From contig JBJMWE010000359.1 in NCBI GenBank assembly GCA_045810285.1, positions 1 through 6,030 of the forward strand: a stretch of 6,030 nt of DNA, written 5' to 3'. This document shows positions 1-5,362 of the stretch, in pieces. Made by a program: the position numbers and the translations under genes. Source of the stretch: Scleromatobacter sp045810285. GTDB lineage: Bacteria > Pseudomonadota > Gammaproteobacteria > Burkholderiales > Burkholderiaceae_C. The notes under the pieces were generated by a model that searched no databases, had not been told where the DNA came from, and saw only the letters and a program-made list of their open reading frames with translations. Each line of letters starts with the position of its first letter. The first letter of the stretch is position 1.

Positions 1-255
1 AAGAACCTGAAGTTCCTGACCGAGATCGGCTTTTCCGGCCGCAAGCCCAACAACGGCTCGCAGGAGAACCTGACCAAGGTCACGATCGGCCCGGCGCTGT
101 CGACCGGCCCGGACTTCTGGAAGCGCCCGGAACTGCGCCTGTACGTGACGTACGCGGACTTCAACAAGGCCGCCGCGCAGGACGCGCAGAACGGCCTGCC
201 CGCCAACAAGACCAACGCAGTCTCGTACGGCGCGCAGCTCGAGATCTGGTTCTGA
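1..255 (+). CDS. lamB: LamB-type (maltoporin family) outer-membrane sugar porin, C-terminal fragment
   Basis: Frame 1 is open from the window edge to TGA at 253-255 and gives the last 84 residues of a protein whose start lies outside the window. The motifs ENLTKVTIGPALS (residues 22-34 of the fragment), FWKRPELRLYVTYA (39-52) and the ending SYGAQLEIWF match the last strands of the maltoporin family as I remember it (E. coli LamB has QNLTKVTIA, FWSRPAIRVFGTYAKW and FGAQMEIWW). The terminal Phe after alternating polar and hydrophobic residues is the usual C-terminal signal of outer-membrane barrels recognised by BamA. By family, it is a trimeric 18-strand channel for maltodextrins or other oligosaccharides. 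Substrate cannot be judged from this fragment, so the symbol is provisional. Repeats follow directly and no obvious T-tract terminator is present. Confidence 0.85.
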   Translation, partial: KNLKFLTEIGFSGRKPNNGSQENLTKVTIGPALSTGPDFWKRPELRLYVTYADFNKAAAQDAQNGLPANKTNAVSYGAQLEIWF

Positions 256-263
256 CGCGCAGA

Positions 264-387
264 GGCGTCATCCTGCGCCCTGCGACTCCGCTTCGCTGCG
301 CGCAGGATGACGGCGGAGCGCCTCGCGGGTGACGCTGCCAGCCGCCCTGCGCCCATCGGGCGTCATCCTGCGCGCAGTCGCAGGATC
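264..387. repeat. Interspersed palindromic repeat (REP-like), three copies of a CGTCATCCTGCGC core
   Basis: The 13-base word CGTCATCCTGCGC occurs at 266-278 and 361-373, and as its reverse complement at 300-312. Copies 1 and 2 form a perfect 13-bp stem with a 21-base loop. Copies 2 and 3 form a longer perfect 17-bp inverted repeat (296-312 with 361-377). Copies 1 and 3 are direct repeats over 15 bases (264-278 and 359-373). The third copy also folds locally: ATCCTGCG (365-372) pairs with CGCAGGAT (379-386). Elements of this kind are common between genes in high-GC Burkholderiales (recollection). Lying just after the porin stop, they may act as transcription-stopping or 3'-protecting hairpins, although there is no T-run. 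Confidence 0.75.
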
Positions 388-421
388 CACCTCTGCCGGG
401 AAGTCGCCCCGGGCGTCGGCC

Positions 422-442
422 CTGGGCGCCTGAGGCGCTCAG
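422..442 (+). other. Hairpin overlapping the stop codon of the minus-strand gene; possible terminator for plus-strand reading
   Basis: Positions 422-430 pair with 434-442 around a TGA loop. This gives eight Watson-Crick pairs plus one G-T pair (425 with 439), so the stem is continuous in plus-strand RNA and has one C-A mismatch in minus-strand RNA. It covers the TGA (441-439) of the 97-residue gene and lies between the convergent ends of the porin and that gene. There is no T-tract, so calling it an intrinsic terminator is only a suggestion. Confidence 0.35.
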
Positions 443-732
443 CGGCTGGCGCGGATCCAGGGCACGAGCGCGCAGGCGACCACCAGCCCGGCGTAGGTCA
501 CCATCCGCCCGTCGTGCCCCGTGATGACCAGCCCGGCCACCAGCACGGCCAGCCCGGCCGCGCTGGCCTGCCAGGCGAGCGTGAACCAGTTCGTCCTTGC
601 CAGCGCCTTGCGCCAGAACAGCTTGCACGCGGCGGCCGTGAGGGCGCCCACCCCGACGGCGGGCAGCACGAAGTTGGCGAGGTGCCAGAACAGGTCGAGG
701 GCGTCCAAGCGGCGGCGTTTGCGGTGGATCAA
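439..732 (-). CDS. Small three-helix inner-membrane protein, function unknown
   Basis: I do not recognise a named family. The 97 codons have almost only G or C in third position, as in the neighbouring real genes, which supports true coding. The protein starts with a basic segment (HRKRRR, residues 3-8) and has three hydrophobic stretches at about 18-40, 52-70 and 77-93, separated by short charged loops (RKALARTN, HDGR). Positive residues at the N-terminus suggest it faces the cytoplasm. The start is TTG at 732-730; no ATG or GTG lies upstream in frame, and only a weak GGGG tract lies about 12 bases before it. It is divergent from hemA and convergent with the porin, so context gives no function. 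Its promoter probably lies in the shared 733-830 region. It may be a conserved hypothetical protein of Burkholderiales. Confidence 0.72.
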   Translation of the reverse strand: MIHRKRRRLDALDLFWHLANFVLPAVGVGALTAAACKLFWRKALARTNWFTLAWQASAAGLAVLVAGLVITGHDGRMVTYAGLVVACALVPWIRASR

Positions 733-742
733 GGGAACGACA

Positions 743-759
743 CGCCCCGTCGCGGGGCG
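743..759. other. Perfect GC hairpin in the divergent intergenic region
   Basis: CGCCCCG (743-749) and CGGGGCG (753-759) form a 7-bp perfect stem with a 3-base TCG loop. It lies 10 bases upstream of the TTG start of the minus-strand gene, so it would sit in that gene's 5' untranslated RNA and bury the only G-rich tract that could serve as its ribosome-binding site. It is also upstream of the hemA promoter, where it could instead be a DNA site. Which applies cannot be decided from sequence. Confidence 0.4.
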
Positions 760-779
760 GTCACATGGCGAAACCAGTG

Positions 780-817
780 GTTCCCCTCCGGGAACAGGGA
801 AATTTTATAATGCGGGC
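780..817 (+). promoter_or_regulatory. hemA promoter with perfect TATAAT -10 box and an inverted repeat upstream
   Basis: TATAAT at 806-811 matches the sigma-70 -10 consensus exactly, in a local AT patch (800-811) inside otherwise GC-rich DNA. Six bases separate it from the hemA ATG at 818, so the usual start distance puts +1 on or next to the A of the ATG. No good -35 box is seen at 16-18 bases. Instead GTTCCC (780-785) and GGGAAC (790-795) form a 6-bp inverted repeat with a 4-base spacer where the -35 would be, which could be an activator or repressor site. Another GGGAAC lies at 733-738. Confidence 0.65.
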
Positions 818-2131
818 ATGTCTGTGTTCGCGTTGGGGCTCAACCACCAGACCGCGCCCATCGACCTGCGCGGTCGTTTCGCGTTCCCGCTCGACCAGGT
901 TTCCCCCGCGCTGAAGGCGCTGGTGCAGCAGTTCGGCCGTCCCGCCGGCGGCGTGGTGGCCGTCCCGGAGGTGGCGCTGCTGTCCACGTGCAATCGCACC
1001 GAGGTCTATGTCGCCGCGCCGGCGCACAACCCTTCCCTGGTTCGCCCGGTGGCCGACTGGCTGGCGGCCCAGGGCGGCGTCACCGGCGCCCAGTTGCTCG
1101 ACCACAGCTACGTGCTGGAAAACCGCGACGCCGCGCGCCACGTGTTCCGCGTCGCCTCCGGCCTCGATTCCATGGTGCTGGGCGAGCCGCAGATCCTGGG
1201 CCAGATGAAGCAGGCCGTGCGCGAGGCCGACCAGGCCGGCACGCTGGGCACCACGCTGCACCAGCTGTTCCAGCGCTCGTTCTCCGTCGCCAAGGAAGTG
1301 CGCACGTCCACCGAGATCGGCGCGCACTCGATCAGCATGGCCGCGGCCGCCGTGCGCCAGGCCACCCAGCTGTTCGGCGAACTCGACAAGCTCAACGTGC
1401 TGTTCGTCGGCGCCGGCGAGATGATCGAGCTCGTGGCCACCCATTTCGCGGCCCGCACGCCCAAGCTGATGGCGGTGGCCAACCGCACGCTGGAGCGCGG
1501 CGAGAAGCTGGCCGTGCGCCTGGGCGCCCAGGCCATGCGCCTGGCCGACGTGCCCGCGCGGCTGCACGAGTTCGACATCGTCATCTCCTGCACCGCCAGC
1601 ACGCTGCCCATCATCGGGCTGGGCGCCGTCGAACGCGCGCTGAAGTCGCGCAAGCGCCGCCCGATGTTCATGGTCGACCTGGCCGTGCCGCGCGACATCG
1701 AGCCCGAGGTCGCGCAGCAGAACGACGTCTACCTGTACACGGTGGACGACCTGTCCGAGCTCGTGCGCTCGGCCGGGGCCAAGCGCCAGGCCGCCGTGCA
1801 GCAGGCCGAGGCCATCATCGACGCCGGCGTGCTGGGGTTCTCGCACTGGCTCGACCAGCGTGCCACCGTACCGCTGATCCAGGCACTCACCCGCCAGGCC
1901 GACGATTGGCGCAGCGCCGAGCTGCAGCGCGCGCGCAAGGCGCTGGCCAAGGGCGATTCGGTGGACGCCGTGCTGGAGGCGCTGAGCCGCGGCCTCACGC
2001 AGAAGATGCTGCACGGCACGCTCGCGGAGCTGCGCACCAGCGAGGGCGAGCAGCGCCACCGGCTCGCGGACACCGTCACGCGGCTGTTCCTGCGCCAGTC
2101 CACGCGCGACCCGGCCGACCCCGGCCTCTAG
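818..2131 (+). CDS. hemA: Glutamyl-tRNA reductase
   Basis: HemA reduces glutamyl-tRNA(Glu) with NADPH to glutamate-1-semialdehyde, the first committed step of C5-pathway heme synthesis, in the cytoplasm. The 437 residues show the whole family layout. The N-terminal catalytic domain begins GLNHQTAP (residues 7-14) and carries STCNRTEVY (56-64), with Cys58 as the predicted thioester-forming nucleophile. GEPQI (122-126) lies in the linker region. The NADPH domain has VGAGEM (197-202), and VDLAVPRDIEPEV is typical of its end. The helical dimerisation domain closes the protein, ending near LRQSTRDPADPGL. The ATG at 818 is chosen because the family start falls exactly there; the frame is open further upstream but matches nothing. 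There is no Shine-Dalgarno within 15 bases. It is the first gene of the plus-strand cluster, and prfA follows after 92 bases. Confidence 0.97.
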   Translation: MSVFALGLNHQTAPIDLRGRFAFPLDQVSPALKALVQQFGRPAGGVVAVPEVALLSTCNRTEVYVAAPAHNPSLVRPVADWLAAQGGVTGAQLLDHSYVLENRDAARHVFRVASGLDSMVLGEPQILGQMKQAVREADQAGTLGTTLHQLFQRSFSVAKEVRTSTEIGAHSISMAAAAVRQATQLFGELDKLNVLFVGAGEMIELVATHFAARTPKLMAVANRTLERGEKLAVRLGAQAMRLADVPARLHEFDIVISCTASTLPIIGLGAVERALKSRKRRPMFMVDLAVPRDIEPEVAQQNDVYLYTVDDLSELVRSAGAKRQAAVQQAEAIIDAGVLGFSHWLDQRATVPLIQALTRQADDWRSAELQRARKALAKGDSVDAVLEALSRGLTQKMLHGTLAELRTSEGEQRHRLADTVTRLFLRQSTRDPADPGL

Positions 2132-2145
2132 CGACGCATCACGCC

Positions 2146-2165
2146 CGGCGTCGCACGCGACGCCG
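2146..2165 (+). other. Strong hairpin just after the hemA stop
   Basis: CGGCGTCG (2146-2153) pairs perfectly with CGACGCCG (2158-2165), giving an 8-bp stem and a CACG loop, 14 bases after the hemA TAG. No T-run follows, so it is more likely an mRNA-stabilising or processing stem between hemA and prfA than an intrinsic terminator. No promoter is visible in the rest of the 92-base gap, which fits co-transcription of prfA with hemA. Confidence 0.45.
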
Positions 2166-2223
2166 CACCGCCAGCCCGCGCCCGGCCGCCGGCTGCCCGC
2201 TCGCTTCCCGCACCGTCTCGCCC

Positions 2224-3342
2224 ATGAAAGATTCGCTCCGCCAACAATTCGAACGCCTGGGCATGCGCCTGCAGGAGCTCGACGCCCGCCTGGCCGACCC
2301 GGCGTCCACCAACGACATGGGCAAGTACCGCGAGCTGTCGCGCGAACAGTCCGAGGCGTCGGAGATCGTCGAGCTGTACCGCCGCTTCACGCAGCGCGAG
2401 GCCGACCGCGCGACCGCGCAGGAGATGCTGGACGACGGCGACGCCGAGATGGCGGCGATGGCGCGCGAGGAGGTCGCCGCCTGCGACGCCGACCTCGAAT
2501 CGCTGGAGGCGGCGCTGCAGGCCACGCTGTTGCCGCGCGACCCGGACGACGCACGCCCGGCCTTCGTCGAGATCCGTGCCGGCACCGGCGGCGAGGAGTC
2601 CGCGCTGTTCGCGGCCGACCTGCTGCGCATGTACCTGCGCTACGCCGAGCGCCAGGGCTGGCGCAGCGAGGTCATGAGCGAGAGCCAGTCCGACCTCGGC
2701 GGCTACAAGGAGGTGGTCGTGCGGCTCGAGAACCCGTCCGGCGGACGCGGGCTGGCCGCCGCGGACGGCGTCTACGGCCAGCTGCGCTTCGAATCGGGCG
2801 GCCACCGCGTGCAGCGCGTGCCGGCCACCGAGACGCAAGGGCGTATCCACACCAGCGCCTGCACCGTCGCGGTGCTGGCCGAGCCCGACGCGGCCGCCGA
2901 GGTCACGCTCAACCCGTCCGAGCTGCGCATCGACACCTTCCGGGCCAGCGGCGCCGGCGGCCAGCACATCAACAAGACGGACAGCGCCGTGCGCATCACC
3001 CACCTGCCCACCGGCATCGTCGCCGAGTGCCAGGACGACCGCTCGCAGCACCGCAACAAGGCCAAGGCGATGGCCGTGCTGCTCGCGCGGCTGCAGGATC
3101 GCGAGCGCGCCGAGCGCGAGGCCAAGGACGCCGCCGAGCGCAAGAGCCTGATCGGCTCGGGCGACCGCTCCGACCGCATCCGCACCTACAACTTCCCGCA
3201 GGGCCGGCTGACCGACCACCGCATCAACCTCACGCTCTACAAGCTGGGCGCGGTGATGGAGGGCGACCTCGGCGAGGTCGTGGGCGCGTTGCGCGCCGCG
3301 CGCGCGCAGGAGCAGCTGGCGGCGCTGGAGTCGGGCGCTTGA
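2224..3342 (+). CDS. prfA: Peptide chain release factor 1 (RF1)
   Basis: RF1 reads UAA and UAG in the ribosomal A site and triggers peptide release. Domain 1 is the acidic helical N-terminus (about residues 1-110). GTGGEESALFA follows. The codon-reading PxT motif is PAT at 200-202, within RVQRVPATETQGRIHTSAC, which separates RF1 from RF2 (SPF). The catalytic GGQ is at 245-247, within GAGGQHINKTDSAVRITH. GSGDRSDRIRTYNFPQGR and TDHRINL are the conserved C-terminal motifs. The 372 residues exceed the usual ~360, and most of the excess is an insertion of about 10 residues near 170-180 (Gly/Pro/Ala-rich, NPSGGRGLAA) compared with E. coli RF1 from memory. ATG at 2224 fits the family start; no Shine-Dalgarno is seen. 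The stop overlaps the start of prmC, whose product methylates Gln247. Confidence 0.97.
   Translation: MKDSLRQQFERLGMRLQELDARLADPASTNDMGKYRELSREQSEASEIVELYRRFTQREADRATAQEMLDDGDAEMAAMAREEVAACDADLESLEAALQATLLPRDPDDARPAFVEIRAGTGGEESALFAADLLRMYLRYAERQGWRSEVMSESQSDLGGYKEVVVRLENPSGGRGLAAADGVYGQLRFESGGHRVQRVPATETQGRIHTSACTVAVLAEPDAAAEVTLNPSELRIDTFRASGAGGQHINKTDSAVRITHLPTGIVAECQDDRSQHRNKAKAMAVLLARLQDRERAEREAKDAAERKSLIGSGDRSDRIRTYNFPQGRLTDHRINLTLYKLGAVMEGDLGEVVGALRAARAQEQLAALESGA
3327..3341 (+). promoter_or_regulatory. Ribosome-binding site and overlapping start/stop joining prfA to prmC
   Basis: GGAG at 3327-3330 lies 8 bases before TTG at 3339-3341, and this TTG overlaps the prfA stop TGA at 3340-3342 (TTGA). 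This is the TTG version of the familiar ATGA overlap that couples translation of adjacent genes, and it decides the prmC start in favour of TTG over the GTG at 3360. Confidence 0.6.
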
Positions 3343-4193
3343 GCGGGCACTTCCCCAACGTGCGCGACGCGCTGATCGAAGCGCGCAGGATGGGCCTGGA
3401 GCGCCTCGACGCGCAGTTGCTGCTCGCCCATGTGATGGGCCGGTCGCGCACCTGGCTGCTGGCGCACGAGGACGCCGCGATGGACGACGGACAGGACGGT
3501 CGCTTCCAGGCGCTCGCCAGCCGCCGCGCCGCCGGCGAACCCTTCGCCTACCTGGTCGGCGAGCGCGAGTTCCATGGCCTGGCGCTCGCGGTCGATCCCG
3601 CCGTCCTGGTGCCGCGCCCCGACACCGAGACGCTGGTCGACTGGGCGCTCGAGCTGCTGCAGGACGAGCTGCGCGACGCCCCGGCCCCCGCCGTGCTCGA
3701 CCTGGGCACCGGCAGCGGGGCGATCGCGCTGGCCCTCAAGAACGGCTGCCCGCGCGCCCGCGTGTGGGCGGTCGAGCGCAGCGCGGACGCGCTGGCGGTC
3801 GCGCGCGCGAACGCCGGCCGGCTGGGCCTGGACGTCGCCTTCGCGCGAGGCGACTGGTGGGACGCCCTCGCCGGGGCGGCGGACGTGCCGGTCTTCGACC
3901 TGGTCGTCAGCAACCCGCCCTACATCGCCGCCGACGATCCGCACCTGGCGGACCTGGCGCACGAACCGCTCGCCGCCCTGGTGGCCGCGGACGCCGGGCT
4001 GGCCGACATCCGCGCCATCGCCACGGGCGCGCGCGGCCGGCTGCGCAGCGGCGGACGGCTGTTGTTCGAGCATGGCTGGCAGCAGGCGGACGCCGTCGCG
4101 GCGATCCTGGCCGGCGCCGGCTTCGGCGCCATCGCGACGCGACGCGACATCGAAGGGCGGGCCCGCTGCACGGGCGGCGTCCTGGGCGCCTGA
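3339..4193 (+). CDS. prmC: Release factor glutamine N5-methyltransferase
   Basis: PrmC transfers a methyl group from S-adenosylmethionine to the side-chain amide of the GGQ glutamine of RF1 and RF2, which raises release efficiency. The 284 residues show the N-terminal helical substrate-binding domain (DALIEARRMGLERLDAQLLL at about 10-29), the linker motif EPFAYLVGEREF, and VPRPDTETLVD with PRPDTE at 92-97 (more often PRPETE). The SAM-binding loop LDLGTGSG has GTGSG at 123-127, and the amide-binding catalytic NPPY is at 192-195. The start is TTG at 3339 because of the GGAG 8 bases upstream and the overlap with the prfA stop. GTG at 3360 would remove seven residues before the conserved part and is the alternative. 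The gene beside it encodes its substrate. Its 3' end is extremely GC-rich (79 of 100 bases at 4081-4180), in sharp contrast to what follows. Confidence 0.95.
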   Translation: MSGHFPNVRDALIEARRMGLERLDAQLLLAHVMGRSRTWLLAHEDAAMDDGQDGRFQALASRRAAGEPFAYLVGEREFHGLALAVDPAVLVPRPDTETLVDWALELLQDELRDAPAPAVLDLGTGSGAIALALKNGCPRARVWAVERSADALAVARANAGRLGLDVAFARGDWWDALAGAADVPVFDLVVSNPPYIAADDPHLADLAHEPLAALVAADAGLADIRAIATGARGRLRSGGRLLFEHGWQQADAVAAILAGAGFGAIATRRDIEGRARCTGGVLGA

Positions 4194-4384
4194 CTCACCT
4201 GTTTCGGGGCGTTCCGGTGACGCCGGAATCGCGCTATCGTGACAACGTCTCTGGGTCGTCACAGGAGGTAATCAAGCCTGGAGAAGGCGCGCTGTTTGTC
4301 GATACATCCAACACGACAGCGGGCGTAGCATCAATCTTCTGGAGTCTGGTTTTTCTGCCCTCCGGGGCGATTCGGGAGCCGACC
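4194..4384 (+). other. AT-richer leader of the outer-membrane protein gene, with an orphan Shine-Dalgarno and hairpins
   Basis: GC drops from 79 of 100 bases (4081-4180) to 53 of 100 (4261-4360), so this looks non-coding. TTCCGG (4212-4217) and CCGGAA (4223-4228) form a 6-bp hairpin, and GTGAC (4239-4243) can pair with GTCAC (4258-4262). AGGAGGT at 4263-4269 is an almost ideal ribosome-binding site, but no ATG, GTG or TTG lies 4-12 bases after it; only a CTG at 4278 would open a 16-codon peptide. TGTCG (4297-4301) can pair with CGACA (4314-4318). I match no known riboswitch and see no convincing promoter pair. A regulated 5' leader is the simplest reading. Confidence 0.45.
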
Positions 4385-4921
4385 ATGGAACCTTCACTTT
4401 CGACAGCGCGTCGCGCGCGTGCCGGCCAACGGGTCGCCGCCCTCGCGATCCTCGCGGCCACCACCTTGGGGGCACAAGCTGAAGGATTGGTCTTGCGAGC
4501 GTACGAGAACCCGACCACGGCGCACGCCGGCTCCGAGTATGCGCTCACCAACTCGCACATCCCCGGCAGCGCCATCCGCCTGTTCGGCGACTACTGGTTC
4601 TTCGACCCCACCCAGACCAGCCTGGGCCCGACCATGGGCAACCTCGTCGGGGGCTTCCGCGCCAGCACCGGCGTGGTCGGCCTGGCGCAGCCGCTGTCGC
4701 TGTTCGACACCCGCCCCGACGCCCTGCAGAGCGTGCCCTACATCGGCCTCGGCTACAGCCACCTGTGGTTCAAGAGCCAGCTCAGCCTGAATGCCGACTT
4801 CGGCCTTGCCTCGCAGATCCACGGCCGTGGCCTGCTGGCCGGCGGGAGCAGCCTGGACGACGTCACCAGCCAGCTGCGCTGGGCGCCGGTGATGGCGGTC
4901 AACGTCCGCTATTCGTTCTGA
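4385..4921 (+). CDS. Secreted protein, probable small outer-membrane beta-barrel, function unknown
   Basis: The 178-residue product starts with a Sec-type signal peptide: arginines at 9-16, a hydrophobic core at about 17-29, and a likely cut after AQA (30-32). The mature part has GDYWF (68-72), GGFRASTG (89-96), SVPYIGLGYSHLW (116-128), LSLNADFGL (133-141) and SSLDDVTSQLRWAPVMAVNVRYSF (155-178). Alternating hydrophobic and polar residues with a terminal Phe point to an outer-membrane barrel. I recall a Burkholderiales family of uncharacterised proteins with the same order of motifs (GDYYF, GFRATSG, SVPYLGVGY, LDD, ending YSF), but this is memory, not a search. GGGAG at 4374-4378, 6 bases before the ATG, is the best ribosome-binding site in the window and fixes the start. 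It interrupts an otherwise housekeeping gene order and probably has its own leader and promoter. Confidence 0.85.
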   Translation: MEPSLSTARRARAGQRVAALAILAATTLGAQAEGLVLRAYENPTTAHAGSEYALTNSHIPGSAIRLFGDYWFFDPTQTSLGPTMGNLVGGFRASTGVVGLAQPLSLFDTRPDALQSVPYIGLGYSHLWFKSQLSLNADFGLASQIHGRGLLAGGSSLDDVTSQLRWAPVMAVNVRYSF

Positions 4922-4950
4922 CCTGACCTTTCGGGTGCGCTGCCAAGCGG

Positions 4951-4970
4951 ATTGGCTTATAAACGGGAGA
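4951..4970 (+). promoter_or_regulatory. Candidate -10 element for grxD
   Basis: TATAAA at 4958-4963 (within TTGGCTTATAAACGGG) is a good -10 match in an AT island between the outer-membrane gene and grxD. It would start transcription near 4970, about 38 bases before the grxD ATG. No recognisable -35 hexamer lies 16-18 bases upstream, so the call rests on one box and on the need for grxD to be separated from the gene before it. Confidence 0.4.
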
Positions 4971-5007
4971 TCGGCGCCGCGCGCGCCTTCTCCTGATTTC
5001 CACTGCC

Positions 5008-5319
5008 ATGTCCGACGTCCAGCAACGCATCGATGACCTCGTCAAGAACAACAAGGTCGTGTTGTTCATGAAAGGCACCGCTCAATTCCCCATGTGCGGC
5101 TTCTCCGGCCGCGCCATCCAGATCCTCAAGGCCTGCGGCGTGACCGAGCTGAAGACGGTCAACGTGCTGGAGGACGAGGACGTGCGCCAGGGCGTCAAGG
5201 AATACGCGAACTGGCCCACCATCCCGCAGCTGTACGTCAACGGCGAATTCGTCGGCGGTTCGGACATCCTGATGGAGATGTACGAGGCGGGCGAGCTGCA
5301 GCCACTGCTGGCGAATTGA
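5008..5319 (+). CDS. grxD: Monothiol (CGFS) glutaredoxin, Grx4 type
   Basis: This family binds a [2Fe-2S] cluster as a glutathione-ligated dimer and hands clusters to acceptor proteins; it is a poor general disulfide reductase. The 103 residues are the usual single-domain length. Visible markers are the conserved lysine K22 (FMKG), the active-site CGFS at 30-33 with Cys30 as cluster and glutathione thiol, WPTIPQLYVNGEF with the cis-proline loop at 69-74, and GGSDI at 83-87, which contacts glutathione. A second cysteine is at 43 (KACGV). ATG at 5008 matches the family start. No clear Shine-Dalgarno precedes it; the upstream bases are pyrimidine-rich. ubiX follows after 43 bases and the pair is probably one transcript. 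Both serve respiratory cofactor supply. Confidence 0.96.
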   Translation: MSDVQQRIDDLVKNNKVVLFMKGTAQFPMCGFSGRAIQILKACGVTELKTVNVLEDEDVRQGVKEYANWPTIPQLYVNGEFVGGSDILMEMYEAGELQPLLAN

Positions 5320-5358
5320 TCCCCCCGAAGCGCCGGCGGCGCCTCTCCCGCGGGGATC
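5318..5358 (+). promoter_or_regulatory. Intercistronic RNA stem hiding the ubiX ribosome-binding site
   Basis: GATCCCC (5318-5324) pairs perfectly with GGGGATC (5352-5358). The left arm begins in the grxD stop codon (TGA, 5317-5319), and the right arm contains the GGGG that is the best candidate ribosome-binding site for ubiX, 7 bases before its ATG. A second perfect stem, GCGCC (5330-5334) with GGCGC (5338-5342), is nested inside. A ribosome ending on grxD would melt the outer stem, so coupled translation of ubiX is a natural inference. The pairing is seen; the effect is inferred. Confidence 0.45.
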
Positions 5359-5362
5359 GAGG

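Noticed and set aside
161..628. Minus-strand open frame containing SCDCAQDDAR
   Set aside because: That peptide is the familiar translation of an interspersed palindromic repeat, not a protein domain; the rest is a shadow of other frames.
307..810. Plus-strand open frame through the intergenic repeats and over the small membrane gene
   Set aside because: Its composition is biased shadow translation, and it begins inside a palindromic repeat. The minus-strand gene has coherent membrane helices and codon bias.
761..2059. Long minus-strand open frame (432 codons) across hemA
   Set aside because: It is the antisense of hemA, rich in His, Gly, Gln and Arg with no fold-like pattern, as expected from high-GC codon bias on the real strand.
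988..2223. Open frame running upstream of the prfA ATG through hemA
   Set aside because: The translation is an Arg/Pro/Gly/Ala-rich shadow of hemA in another frame; RF1 homology begins at 2224.
2128..3219. Minus-strand open frame of 363 codons opposite prfA
   Set aside because: Low-complexity Gly/Val/Ala/Leu/Arg antisense product of RF1; the plus strand encodes an unmistakable RF1.
3237..4262. Minus-strand open frame of 341 codons opposite prmC
   Set aside because: Antisense shadow in a 70-80% GC region; no recognisable motifs, while the plus strand has GTGSG and NPPY.
4263..4279. Resemblance of this stretch to the reverse complement of the 16S rRNA 3' end (about 14 of 17 bases from memory)
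   Set aside because: The match stops at 4278 and no further rRNA-like sequence follows, so it is a long Shine-Dalgarno-type match, not an rRNA fragment.
4278..4328. 16-codon peptide from CTG after the orphan AGGAGG
   Set aside because: CTG starts are rare and nothing in the peptide resembles a known leader peptide; kept only as one option for the leader, not as a gene.
4194..4384. Riboswitch in the leader of the outer-membrane gene
   Set aside because: I could not match the conserved cores of the glycine, c-di-GMP, SAM, SAH, cobalamin, TPP or FMN classes.
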